Source: Pseudobutyrivibrio sp. 49 (GTDB taxonomy: Bacteria > Bacillota > Clostridia > Lachnospirales > Lachnospiraceae). From it: a DNA stretch of 64,000 bases. Below the pieces are notes generated by a model that was not told the origin of the DNA, searched no databases, and was given only the letters and a program-made list of their open reading frames with translations. The stretch spans positions 115,634 through 179,633 of the forward strand of contig NZ_FNDP01000005.1 in NCBI RefSeq assembly GCF_900100545.1, written 5' to 3'. Position numbers and translations under genes: made by a program. Below are positions 35,527 to 43,852 of the stretch, one piece after another (position 1 is the stretch's first letter; each line of letters begins with the position of its first letter).

Positions 35527-36435
35527 TTATTTCAATGTTTTATACAAAGCTTCGATATCAGCTGCCTTTGCAAGTCCGTCTGAGAAAGCTGTTGCTGAAC
35601 CTGCTGCTGTACCCATCTTAAGTGCTGTGTCGTAATTCTTCTCCTTCATGTAACCTGCCACAAAGCCTGCTACCATTGAATCTCCAGCACCTACTGAATT
35701 TCTAACCTGTCCCTTTGGTACGCCGATGCGGTATCTCTGGCCATTTTCATCAACCAGCATAGCGCCATCGCCTGCCATTGAAATAAGAACGTTTCTCGCT
35801 CCCATTTCCTGAAGCTTTAATGCTCCTTCATATATCTCATCGTCTGTAGTAAGCACCTTTCCTACAATCTCGCCAAGCTCGAAGTTGTTTGGCTTGATAA
35901 GGAATGGATGATACTTAAGAACGTTTGTGAGCAAATCCTTTGTTGCATCAACAACAAACTGAATTCCCTTTCCATCGAGCGCTGAAAGAATTCTTTCATA
36001 AACGTCATCTGGAAGTGAATTTGGAATAGAACCAGCAAGTATAAGAACATCACCCTCAACTAACTTTGAAAGCTTATTAAAAAGTTCCATCTGAGATTCT
36101 TCATCAATCTTTGGTCCCTGAGCATTAATCTCAGTCTCCTCTGAAGCCTTAAGCTTTACATTGATTCTGGAATTGCCTTCTTTAAGCTTAATAAACTCTG
36201 CATCAATGCCCTGCTCGCGAACACCTTCCTCGATTGCTTTTCCTGTGAATCCTGCAACAAAACCAAGGGCTGTGCTCTTAACACCAAGCTCAGCTAAAAC
36301 CATGGATACATTGATACCCTTTCCGCCGAAATAATACTCCTCACTAGCAGAACGATTTGTCATACCTGGGAGTAAATCTCCATCCATTCGTACTACATAA
36401 TCGATTGCAGGGTTAAATGTAACCGTATAAACCAT
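35527..36435 (-). CDS. fruK: 1-phosphofructokinase
   Basis: Phosphorylates fructose 1-phosphate to fructose 1,6-bisphosphate. The 302-residue PfkB-family protein has the N-terminal YTVTFNPAIDYVV, the substrate loop FGGKGINVSMVLAELG, and the C-terminal anion hole and catalytic Asp in NSVGAGDSMVAGFVAG. It lies between fruR and fruA (24 and 44 nt gaps), and the operon leaves little doubt over the substrate. Confidence 0.95.
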   Translation of the reverse strand: MVYTVTFNPAIDYVVRMDGDLLPGMTNRSASEEYYFGGKGINVSMVLAELGVKSTALGFVAGFTGKAIEEGVREQGIDAEFIKLKEGNSRINVKLKASEETEINAQGPKIDEESQMELFNKLSKLVEGDVLILAGSIPNSLPDDVYERILSALDGKGIQFVVDATKDLLTNVLKYHPFLIKPNNFELGEIVGKVLTTDDEIYEGALKLQEMGARNVLISMAGDGAMLVDENGQRYRIGVPKGQVRNSVGAGDSMVAGFVAGYMKEKNYDTALKMGTAAGSATAFSDGLAKAADIEALYKTLK

Positions 36436-36459
36436 CTTCGTACCTCCGTATTCTATTTC

Positions 36460-37212
36460 CTATTCGCTACAGATTTTTACTGTAGTGTTGTTCATATAAT
36501 CCTTTGATGGAAGCTTGTCTGTGATGATGGTGCAATCACCAATCTCTGCAAAAGTCACAGAATTAACTTCATCAAATTTCGTGTGATCCGCCAGAATAAA
36601 TGACTTATATGCATGTCTGATGGCGGCTGTCTTAATCATGGCCTCATCAGCATCTGGTGTAGTGAAGCCTGCATGAACTGAAATTCCATTGGTACCCATG
36701 AACGCCTTCGTAAAATGATATTTACGAATGAACTCTGTACAATCTGGACCAACCACTGCCTCTGTGGAAGCCTTAAGTCTTCCCCCAATCATAATAACCT
36801 CAAGTCCTTTTTCCATAAGGATTCTCGCGTGAACAACACCGTTTGTGATGTATTTTGCTTTATGGTTATTAATAAATTCCAGCATGGCCAGTGTAGTGGT
36901 ACCGGCATCGATATAAACAAAATCATTGTCCTGAATAAGACCAGCAGCATAGCGGCTTATATTGCCCTTTTCAGCGACGTTTTTCTGAACCTTTTGTTTA
37001 ACGGCATCTTCTTTGGTGATGACATCCTTCGCTGAGATTGAAGTAGCTCCACCGAACACCTTTATTAATTTGTGAGAACGATTCAGTTCATTTATATCTC
37101 GTCTGATTGTGGCTGCTGATGTATCCAAAAGCTCAACAAGCTCATTTACAGATACAGCCTTCTTTTCATTGACGATTTCGATTATTCGTGTCCTTCTCTC
37201 TTCAGTAAGCAT
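36460..37212 (-). CDS. fruR: DeoR-family repressor of the fru operon
   Basis: Transcriptional regulator. The HTH is AVSVNELVELLDTSAATIRRDINEL; the DeoR C-terminal sugar-phosphate sensor has IDAGTTTLAMLEF and VGPDCTEFIRKYHFTKAFMGTNGIS. It is the first gene of fruRKA, and paired direct repeats at 37291-37326 upstream of its promoter are probably its operators, so it would regulate itself. The inducer is probably fructose 1-phosphate, by analogy with known fruR genes. Confidence 0.9.
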   Translation of the reverse strand: MLTEERRTRIIEIVNEKKAVSVNELVELLDTSAATIRRDINELNRSHKLIKVFGGATSISAKDVITKEDAVKQKVQKNVAEKGNISRYAAGLIQDNDFVYIDAGTTTLAMLEFINNHKAKYITNGVVHARILMEKGLEVIMIGGRLKASTEAVVGPDCTEFIRKYHFTKAFMGTNGISVHAGFTTPDADEAMIKTAAIRHAYKSFILADHTKFDEVNSVTFAEIGDCTIITDKLPSKDYMNNTTVKICSE

Positions 37213-37264
37213 TCAATCACCACCCCTTTGAGCATTTCTGCTCATTTATGATTAATACAATCAA

Positions 37265-37293
37265 AATATAACATTAGTAAATCATGGTGGCAA
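37265..37293 (-). promoter_or_regulatory. Sigma-A promoter of fruRKA
   Basis: Minus-strand TTGCCA (37288-37293), 17 nt, TATATT (37265-37270). The -35 touches the proximal operator repeat. Confidence 0.65.
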
Positions 37294-37326
37294 TCATAAA
37301 TAGTCATATTCAATCACAAATAATCA
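37291..37326. promoter_or_regulatory. Tandem operator-like repeats upstream of fruR
   Basis: CAATCATAAATAGTCA (37291-37306) and CAATCACAAATAATCA (37311-37326) repeat with 20-nt period, placing them on one face of the helix. The arrangement is typical of DeoR-family sites. A weaker CAATCAAAAT is at 37258. Confidence 0.6.
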
Positions 37327-37372
37327 AATTCCGTCATAATACACATTTTTCGCATTTTGTTTTTGTATACTA

Positions 37373-40300
37373 TTACTCCTTTTTATGTTGTTCTTTCTCT
37401 GCGTACATCTCTTTATCAGCTGCTTCAAGGCAATCTCTCAGGTTTCCGTACTCTGAATAAACAGCTACACCTATCGATAGCTGAACATTTATAGAGTTGG
37501 TCGACATCTGATTTGCTCGATTTAATTCGGCTAGGATTTCCAGCTTTATGCTTTCAAGCTCTGCTGTATTTTTATGCTGATGAAGGATTACGAACTCATC
37601 ACCACCAAACCTGAAAACTACACTATTATCAGATGCTACATGCTTCAAAATGTTGCTGACCTTCGTAAGCACCAAGTCACCATAATCATGGCCATACAGA
37701 TCGTTGATTTGCTTGAACTTATCAATATCCACCATCATAAGTGCGAAATCTGTTTTGTCAGACTCATACTGATGCATAAATTTTTCAACTATCTCAGCAA
37801 AAGCACGTCGATTGTATAGTCCTGTAAGAGCATCTGTCATAGTTAAAAGTTCCAGCTTTTCCTGCTCCTTCAGTTCATCAGTAACATCCTTGAAATAGCC
37901 TACCAAACCAACTATTTTTCTATCCACAACGTAAGGCTGTTTGCTGGCTGCAATCTTTCTTACGCTACCTCTGACAATGCATTCTCCACGGACATTTTCG
38001 ATAGTACGACCATTATTGATTACCTCCAGTTCATCCTTCTTGAAGGCGTCTGGATTTATGTGCCAACCCATGTCCTCATCTGTTTTTCCTATAATTTCCT
38101 GAACTGATTGAAGGCCATAGTAATCCAAAAACATCTGGTTTGCACCAAGGAATTTTCGCTCCCTGTCCTTCCAGAAAACACCTACAGGAATCAGCTGCAA
38201 AATGTTTTCAAATGTAGGATTCATGTTTATTGCATCAATTCTGCTATCCTCATCTAAATTACGTCTCTCCTGCTGGCTATCAGTCATACGCCTTGCAATT
38301 TCATTTGGCGCCTCGCTTACACAACAAAGCACACAATCGTTATTTTCAAAATGCATTATGGATAGAGTTACTGTCTTCCATACATAATTGTATCTGGAAT
38401 CTAAAATTCTATAGAAGCCTACTACAGCACCACCTGGTTCCTCTGCAATTCTCGCCTCTATAGTATCCATATCAAACATCTCTCTAAAATAAGAACGGTC
38501 GTCCTCATGAACGAGGTGCTCGCATATTCCTTCTATAATTTCATGAGATTTCTTTTTTCCCTCATCAAAATCCGCGTGTAAGCGGCTGTCACTCAAATAA
38601 ATATTCTCGTAGAAGTCATCATGTATTCCAAACAAATCAACACTTTCATACATGGAAATCATTGACTTGCTAATTGATGTAAGTCTATTATCGTAATCAC
38701 TATTTCTAAAACGAGATAAGAGTCTGAAGGAAACCATGTATGCCTCACGCTTTCCACCCTGTGACGCACTCAAGTAACGTACTCGCATGTTAACAATTCG
38801 TCCACTGACAATGTAATCCATGCTTTCTGAAATGTTTTCAGCCTTACTGTGGGCGCAAATATCTATGAAATGATGGTACTGGAGCCATCTTGTATGCTCC
38901 TTGTTCAACATAAGCTCAATATCAGCCTCGTCCTTATATCCAAAGAGCTTCATGGTATTCATGAACTCTTCGTTGATATATTTAAAGCTCCAAATCTCGT
39001 CTTCTACAAACAATACCGCCAGCGGCAATGCACTTTCATCATCTGGATGTTCAACATTTTGAAGAGGATTCTGTTTTAAGATATCAACCTTTCCGATTTC
39101 ATCATTAAAAAGACGATCCTCATATGACTCCAGCTTTCTTCCACTCTTCTTTATACTATCGAGACCCTCAAGATAAGGCATTGGTCTTCCGATGAGATAA
39201 CCCTGAATCATTTCGCAGCCAATACTCTTCATGAAGTCGAACTGCTCCTGTGTCTCAACACCCTCTATAAGTGTGTGTGTGCCAAGATTCTTAATCATAG
39301 ACACAATATGCCTAAGAATTATTTTGTCATTTTCTGTATCCTCGAAATCACGGAGGAAATCCATATCTATTTTTACAAGGTCAAACTTATAATTCTTTAA
39401 AAGATTCAGAGACGAATAACCGCTTCCAAAATCGTCCATCCATACTTCAAAGCCATGCTGACGAAGCCTGCCAACTTGAGCCATGATGTGCTCAGTGTTA
39501 TCCATCAAGGCACTTTCTGTGATTTCCAGATGGAACATATTCTTTGGACATTTGTACTGACGAATCTTAGTTTCTAGGAATTCAACCAAATCCATAACCT
39601 CAAAATCAATTCTTGAAAGATTTATGGAAACTGGTACAGCAGGCATCCTTCCTTCCACCTCACGATGATATCGGCCGAACACCTCGTCAATTACAAACAT
39701 ATCTATCTTTTGAATCATTCTGTATTCTTCAAGAACTGAAATGAATTCATTAGGATAAACTATGCCCTTTACTGGATCCTGCCATCTTGCCAAGGCCTCC
39801 CACGCACAGACTTCTCCTGTAAACGAGCGCACTATTGGCTGATAGTATACCTTGATATATCGCTTTGCGATTGCCTCATCTACCCTGTCCAAAATATCCT
39901 GTTTACGCTGAATGCTTCCACCCAGTTCCTTGTCATAAACACGATATCCAACATCATATTTTTTCTTGATACTGATGCAGGCCATACGAGCCTTATCGCA
40001 GCATTTGATTACATCCTTTTCCTCACCATCATAGATGAAAATACCTGCCTTCAGCTCGACGCTTACGCTCTTTCGTATTAATTTGATTCTATCGCGGATA
40101 GATTTGATAGATTGAATAACCTGAATGGTGTTTACGCAAGCCACAAAATGATCCCCTGAAAAACGAGAGATCAGCTGGCCTTCAAATTCGTCTTTAAGAA
40201 TATATGCGATGGATATTAATAGCTCATCACCAATTTCATATCCATAGTTTGCATTAAAGATTTTGAAATTTTCTAGATCAAAGAAAATGAATGCATATTC

Positions 40301-40414
40301 CTGACCTTCAGGGGCTGTATCTATTAAATTTTGGGCGCAAGCGAAGAAGGTCTGTTTATCCAACAAACCTGTCAATTCATCTGTTGACATTCTAAACTCA
40401 CGAAAGTCCCCCAT
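37373..40414 (-). CDS. GGDEF-EAL-PAS-PAS-GGDEF c-di-GMP enzyme
   Basis: Large cytoplasmic protein for c-di-GMP turnover; no membrane helices. The order is unusual: a first GGDEF (about 10-160; signature degenerate, FSGDHF), an EAL domain (about 170-420; EALARW, EITESAL, DDFGSGYSS and EGVE intact), a PAS-like region (about 460-590), a less clear sensor segment (about 590-740), a PAS domain (about 750-855; IPVGVFWKDRERKFLGANQ), and a second GGDEF (about 860-1010) with intact FGGDEF and no clear RxxD inhibition site. It could be bifunctional, with opposed ends. Start chosen at ATG 40412-40414, six nt after AGGGGTG; the longest reading begins at GTG 40423. Confidence 0.88.
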   Translation of the reverse strand: MGDFREFRMSTDELTGLLDKQTFFACAQNLIDTAPEGQEYAFIFFDLENFKIFNANYGYEIGDELLISIAYILKDEFEGQLISRFSGDHFVACVNTIQVIQSIKSIRDRIKLIRKSVSVELKAGIFIYDGEEKDVIKCCDKARMACISIKKKYDVGYRVYDKELGGSIQRKQDILDRVDEAIAKRYIKVYYQPIVRSFTGEVCAWEALARWQDPVKGIVYPNEFISVLEEYRMIQKIDMFVIDEVFGRYHREVEGRMPAVPVSINLSRIDFEVMDLVEFLETKIRQYKCPKNMFHLEITESALMDNTEHIMAQVGRLRQHGFEVWMDDFGSGYSSLNLLKNYKFDLVKIDMDFLRDFEDTENDKIILRHIVSMIKNLGTHTLIEGVETQEQFDFMKSIGCEMIQGYLIGRPMPYLEGLDSIKKSGRKLESYEDRLFNDEIGKVDILKQNPLQNVEHPDDESALPLAVLFVEDEIWSFKYINEEFMNTMKLFGYKDEADIELMLNKEHTRWLQYHHFIDICAHSKAENISESMDYIVSGRIVNMRVRYLSASQGGKREAYMVSFRLLSRFRNSDYDNRLTSISKSMISMYESVDLFGIHDDFYENIYLSDSRLHADFDEGKKKSHEIIEGICEHLVHEDDRSYFREMFDMDTIEARIAEEPGGAVVGFYRILDSRYNYVWKTVTLSIMHFENNDCVLCCVSEAPNEIARRMTDSQQERRNLDEDSRIDAINMNPTFENILQLIPVGVFWKDRERKFLGANQMFLDYYGLQSVQEIIGKTDEDMGWHINPDAFKKDELEVINNGRTIENVRGECIVRGSVRKIAASKQPYVVDRKIVGLVGYFKDVTDELKEQEKLELLTMTDALTGLYNRRAFAEIVEKFMHQYESDKTDFALMMVDIDKFKQINDLYGHDYGDLVLTKVSNILKHVASDNSVVFRFGGDEFVILHQHKNTAELESIKLEILAELNRANQMSTNSINVQLSIGVAVYSEYGNLRDCLEAADKEMYAEKEQHKKE

Positions 40415-40812
40415 TAGTTGCACCCCTACTAGTTACATTTTGAGTCATTAGCATTCTATCATCCAATTGTGAACTTTCTATCTAATAAGTGTGTTGAGAT
40501 TTGGTGTGACGCCACCTGGAAGTGAAATAAAATCCCTAGAATACAATAATTGAGCTGCCCTCCGGCCTCGGTATTCGAAGTCGAAAAGCAGCTCCTAAAC
40601 GAAAACTGTGATATTCATTTATTAGGTCCTTTCTGCCGAATCATCCTTCAAAGTTACTTTCCCTTCGCATCATCCGATAAGACCTTTGCCAAACCTGATA
40701 ACGGAGAATTGGTCCGCTTGCTTTGATGGACAATTCATTTTTGTTTTGTTACTTATATTATCGGATGATGAATTGGAAAGTTTATATATAACGGAAAAGT
40801 TTTTTATTTTTG
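40415..40812. other. 398-nt non-coding stretch with several inverted repeats
   Basis: No convincing gene on either strand. It holds a 13-bp perfect inverted repeat CATCATCCGATAA/TTATCGGATGATG (40668-40680 and 40758-40770), an imperfect hairpin between GAATTG-GTCC and GGACAATTC (40706-40736), and GAGCTGC/GCAGCTC (40552-40594) around a TTCGA-AG-TCGAA dyad (40574-40585). On the minus strand it is the leader of the GGDEF-EAL gene. It matches neither c-di-GMP riboswitch class that I know. It could be a structured leader RNA, a terminator region, or decayed sequence. Confidence 0.5.
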
Positions 40813-41916
40813 TTAATCGTCACTTGGTGGTCCTGGCTCTGAGTTGTCATCTGGTGGTGGCGGCTCGTCGTCCTGGGTGGATTGATTTTCTTCAGAGGGT
40901 GGTTCTAGCTCTTGGTCTGAGTCTGGCTTTGTTTCAGATTCAGGTTCTAGTTCCGAAGGAGACTCAGGTTCTGGTTCTGATTCAATTTCAGGCTCTAAAT
41001 CTGCATCAGGCTCTTCTGGCTCTTCATAAGGCTCTGTCTCTAGGATTTCGTTGTAAATTTCTATTTCTGGTGTTTTAAGTTCCTCTGGCATTACTGGCTC
41101 CATGTCCCATGTCAGTGTTACACGTGGTCCTACATAGATATCTTGCCAACGCCCCATTGGATTACAGTAGCCCACAAGACCAAAGGAATACTGATCAACC
41201 TCTGCCATCTCAACTTCAATTTTTACCGTTCCGTCTTCAATCAATGGTCGCTCATGACCTTCATTGTCTACAACCGCCATGTACATCTGGCAGGCTTCAT
41301 CATCCCATGTGTATGGACTGCCTACCATCTCAATTTCACCAAGATTGGTAATCTGAGCTGTAACTGTAACCTTTACAGGCACCTCACTTTGGTTTAAAAC
41401 CTCAAATCTGTCACTGTAGCGCGAGAAATCGTAATCTCTGTCATGATTTCTGAATAAGATTGTTGCGCCACTATCTACGCGACCACCACCGTATGCTGCT
41501 GCATCTGTTAGATATATAAGCTGCTCCGGATCGATAAAGAAATCCAGTGGAGATTCCCCTTCTTCTGGAAGAGAAGGGAAAATCACTGAGACTACAGGCT
41601 CTTTGTACTCTGGAGTTTCTGGAGTTTCTGGAGTTTCTGGAGTCTCTGGTGTCTCTGAAGCCTGTGGTGTCTCTTTATTTTCTGAATTTTCCCCTGCAGG
41701 AGTTGGCTGCTCCTCAGTTACTGGAGTTGTTTCTAGAATTGTATTTAGAATTAGTGTTGTGTCTGTTGTTTCTGCAGCTTCAGTTTCCTGCTTATCTTCT
41801 GCTGGTACTTCCTCAACTACTTCTTCTGGCTCACTTGCGAGCACATTAACTGGAGCTGCCAAAATAGCAACCATCACCAACACCTCTATACCCTTAATAA
41901 ATCGATATTTCTTCAT
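40813..41916 (-). CDS. Secreted Pro/Glu-rich protein
   Basis: Predicted exported protein of unknown function, 367 residues. A signal peptide (about 1-27) ends near VLASEP. Residues about 28-105 are Glu/Thr/Pro-rich with a PET repeat coded by 9-nt tandem units. A folded part (about 106-285) with VSVIFPSLPEEGESPLDFF and YDFSRYSDRFEVLNQSEVPVKVTVTAQ looks like a beta-rich, adhesin-style domain. The last 80 residues are acidic and proline-rich (EPEPESP type). There is no LPXTG motif or lipobox, so it is probably released or loosely wall-associated. Confidence 0.75.
   Translation of the reverse strand: MKKYRFIKGIEVLVMVAILAAPVNVLASEPEEVVEEVPAEDKQETEAAETTDTTLILNTILETTPVTEEQPTPAGENSENKETPQASETPETPETPETPETPEYKEPVVSVIFPSLPEEGESPLDFFIDPEQLIYLTDAAAYGGGRVDSGATILFRNHDRDYDFSRYSDRFEVLNQSEVPVKVTVTAQITNLGEIEMVGSPYTWDDEACQMYMAVVDNEGHERPLIEDGTVKIEVEMAEVDQYSFGLVGYCNPMGRWQDIYVGPRVTLTWDMEPVMPEELKTPEIEIYNEILETEPYEEPEEPDADLEPEIESEPEPESPSELEPESETKPDSDQELEPPSEENQSTQDDEPPPPDDNSEPGPPSDD
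41611..41655. repeat. 9-nt tandem repeat within the secreted-protein gene
   Basis: Five units of TGGAGTTTC or close variants encode the PET repeat on the minus strand. Unit number could vary by slippage without changing frame. Confidence 0.85.
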
Positions 41917-42005
41917 AGCAGTGCCTCGCAGATTATAAAACTACATACTAATCTGTTATAAGCATTATACTCCCTATGTGTTAAAAAACTTTGATGTGTA
42001 ATATA

Positions 42006-42017
42006 TATCGGATGATG
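42006..42017. repeat. TATCGGATGATG direct repeat
   Basis: The identical 12-mer occurs in the same orientation at 40759-40770, so the secreted-protein gene is flanked by direct repeats about 1.25 kb apart. The rest of 41917-42134 shows only weak A/T-rich hairpins. Confidence 0.5.
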
Positions 42018-42134
42018 GAGGTATTTTTGTAATTTGAAATCAGTTTTTCACTGTTTTAGTGAATTTAGGGTCTGTTTTAATAAAAAAACAGTGATTTTTC
42101 ATCATTAAGATACCTAAAACAAACTACTGCATAA

Positions 42135-42293
42135 TTATTTATTTTTACGTACTTCCTGTATTTCAGCATTAATTTCTTCTAAAGACATATCGGCAATTCC
42201 GTTCTCCTCAGCCCTTTTGCTAATTTCTTTCATTACTCGAATTGCATCATTATCATCTATTTCTGCACTATTTCTCATGTTTATACTATCCAT
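42135..42293 (-). CDS. Small antitoxin-like protein
   Basis: A 52-residue acidic/basic helical protein starting MDSINMRNSAEI and containing IRVMKEISKRAEENGIADMSLEEINAEIQEVRK. This AEENG-(I/L)-(S/A)DM-(T/S)LEEINAEI pattern is that of short type II antitoxins which in Lachnospiraceae usually precede a PIN or RelE toxin gene. No such toxin follows here (next is a 218-nt gap and the secreted protein), so it appears orphaned. An AAAGGAG site precedes the ATG at 42293. Family assignment is by pattern only. Confidence 0.6.
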   Translation of the reverse strand: MDSINMRNSAEIDDNDAIRVMKEISKRAEENGIADMSLEEINAEIQEVRKNK

Positions 42294-42323
42294 ATTGAAT
42301 CTCCTTTCTCTTAATCCTCCCTT

Positions 42324-42680
42324 TTATAATTCCGCAAAACACTTAGCCCCAAAATCCTCAAACTTCACCCAATAATTATCCAAATGATTATTTCCATTAT
42401 TCTTTTTGATATATAAATCAAAATCCATTTTGTCCATTCCCAATGCCTTGAGATGTTCTCTGTAAAACATGCAACCCTCGCGCATAGTTCTGCGCTGAAA
42501 AAACTGATTGAAGCTACCATAGGATACACCAAGCTTGGCTAATTCCCATGGATATAGCTTTCCTTTACTCATATCTTCAGCCTTTACAAGCTCGCGGTTC
42601 TTTATCTCAAAATCCATTAGTGGAGTGTCTATGTAATAAAGAATCCCCTTTAGATTATTTATTAATCTAACTTCTGCCAT
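42324..42680 (-). CDS. Small protein resembling the N-terminal part of HipA-type proteins
   Basis: Unrecognised 118-residue protein. The C-terminal half (RRTMREGCMFYREHLKALG, then GNNHLDNYWVKF) resembles the region before the kinase domain in HipA-like proteins, where an R..R....E.L segment is followed by L.D.YW. No kinase domain follows: the protein ends soon after. It lies 24 nt downstream of an XRE regulator and 30 nt upstream of the antitoxin-like gene, so the three look like one transcript. Could be a HipA-N stand-alone domain or a remnant. Confidence 0.5.
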   Translation of the reverse strand: MAEVRLINNLKGILYYIDTPLMDFEIKNRELVKAEDMSKGKLYPWELAKLGVSYGSFNQFFQRRTMREGCMFYREHLKALGMDKMDFDLYIKKNNGNNHLDNYWVKFEDFGAKCFAEL

Positions 42681-42704
42681 AGCTGCATCCTCCTTTTTCG
42701 GATT

Positions 42705-43016
42705 TTATCTATCAATATCTTTTAGAACCCCTTTCAAATAAGCGAGCAAATACTTCTTATCTTTCAAATCCAATCCTTCGAGCATCCGAATAATCTCATT
42801 AACATCTAGTGGTTCACTTTCTCCACGCAGCAATTCATTAGGAGACACTCCAATAGCCTTTGAAACTAACATAATTTTATCAATTCCTGGAACCTTTCCC
42901 TTTGTCTTCCAGTCGCTTATTGTGCTTTCTGATATTCCTGTCATCTTAGACAATTGTTTTTGAGTGATTCCTTTTTCTTTCATCACATGAAATATATGCT
43001 CATTTTTATTTCCCAT
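42705..43016 (-). CDS. XRE-family helix-turn-helix regulator
   Basis: Small DNA-binding protein (103 aa). The HTH is EKGITQKQLSKMTGISESTISDWKTKGKVPGIDKIMLVSKAIGV. The C-terminal tail (about 75-103) is helical and probably dimerises. Start at ATG 43014-43016 (MGNKNEHIFH), nine nt after GGAGG; an upstream ATG overlaps the ribosome site. A direct-plus-inverted repeat (43041-43063) lies just upstream and probably binds it. Confidence 0.82.
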   Translation of the reverse strand: MGNKNEHIFHVMKEKGITQKQLSKMTGISESTISDWKTKGKVPGIDKIMLVSKAIGVSPNELLRGESEPLDVNEIIRMLEGLDLKDKKYLLAYLKGVLKDIDR

Positions 43017-43040
43017 GTAAATAGCCTCCATATAAATAAA

Positions 43041-43063
43041 GAGTTCGCAAATAACGCAAACTC
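43041..43063. promoter_or_regulatory. Operator-like repeat upstream of the XRE gene
   Basis: GAGTT and AACTC bracket two CGCAAA direct repeats spaced by three bases. Position next to the XRE ribosome site suggests autoregulation. Confidence 0.45.
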
Positions 43064-43083
43064 TCTAAAACTAAAAGTAATCT

Positions 43084-43674
43084 TTATAATCTCTGATACA
43101 TAAAAATACAATCTTTATCATACAATGGTCTTATACGATTATGCATCTTTTGCTCTTCAGCTTCTTGCAGCCTAGAAAACCCAAATGAATCGTTATAATA
43201 ATTTATCAATTTTTCATCTGGTAGAGCAAAAATATAAATCATGCGAATACCAATGATTTCCGATGCTTCTTTGATAATAGGTTTAATTATGCTTTCAAAT
43301 ATAACCTTTCCTATTCCTTTGGTAGAAGGGTATTTATCTCTAAATCTCTTACTTACTGCGAAATTCGATATTTCTATACCTGGTAAGGAATCAAACGAGT
43401 CCTCCAATTCAGACATATTATTTCGCGCAACAAATCCTGCTCTTAAAGAGAAAAACGCTACCATTTCATCAGTTTCTTTCATCCATACAAGATATGATCT
43501 ATCTAACAATTCATCTTCATGTACAAATGAAAAGTAATTAATAAATCTCTCTACACCTACACCGCTTTCGCTAATGACCTTAAATTCTTTTATATAATCA
43601 ATATCTTCTTCTGAAATATGAGTACAGTAAAGATGCTTTGATTCTGCTACGATTTTTCTATTTTTCAAAACCAA
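43084..43674 (-). CDS. GNAT-fold acetyltransferase-like protein
   Basis: A 196-residue protein with a GNAT pattern: VAFFSLRAGFV strand, SNFAVSKRFRDKYPSTKGIGKVIFESIIKPII (acetyl-CoA pyrophosphate loop, here KGIGKV) and the closing IRMIYIFALPDEKLINYYNDSFGFSRL. The start is unclear: a TTG at 43672-43674 or the next TTG two codons later, with no ribosome site, so translation probably depends on the upstream 64-residue gene whose end it overlaps by 17 nt. This coupling resembles toxin-antitoxin pairs with GNAT toxins; the acceptor (small molecule, protein or aminoacyl-tRNA) is unknown. Confidence 0.68.
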   Translation of the reverse strand: MVLKNRKIVAESKHLYCTHISEEDIDYIKEFKVISESGVGVERFINYFSFVHEDELLDRSYLVWMKETDEMVAFFSLRAGFVARNNMSELEDSFDSLPGIEISNFAVSKRFRDKYPSTKGIGKVIFESIIKPIIKEASEIIGIRMIYIFALPDEKLINYYNDSFGFSRLQEAEEQKMHNRIRPLYDKDCIFMYQRL

Positions 43675-43852
43675 GTGATGCGAAAATTTTCTTTTCTAAT
43701 TCATCTGCTTCTTGTTTCAGCTTTTCATGATTAGGCTTTGGTGTATTCATTATAATTCTAAAAATATCTTTCCCGTCACCTGTTGGTAATGCACCGATAT
43801 TCGGTTTATTATAATGCATCATATTACTTTCAGGCATAATAAAACCTCTCAT
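43658..43852 (-). CDS. Small protein coupled to the GNAT gene
   Basis: Unrecognised 64-residue protein (MRGFIMPESNMMHYNKPN to ASLGFEK). The C-terminal part is a charged helix (NHEKLKQEADELEKKIFASLG). A strong AAGGAGG site precedes ATG at 43852. It overlaps the GNAT gene by 17 nt. By position it could be an antitoxin, but it lacks the ribbon-helix-helix pattern expected of DUF1778-type partners of GNAT toxins. Confidence 0.55.
   Translation of the reverse strand: MRGFIMPESNMMHYNKPNIGALPTGDGKDIFRIIMNTPKPNHEKLKQEADELEKKIFASLGFEK

Noticed and set aside
40415..40812. c-di-GMP riboswitch in front of the GGDEF-EAL gene
   Set aside because: A CCTCCGGCCT string on the plus strand recalls part of GEMM-I, but it is on the wrong strand for that gene and the other conserved positions are missing.
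40813..41916. Cell-wall-anchored (LPXTG) protein
   Set aside because: The C terminus is acidic, with no LPXTG motif or hydrophobic anchor.
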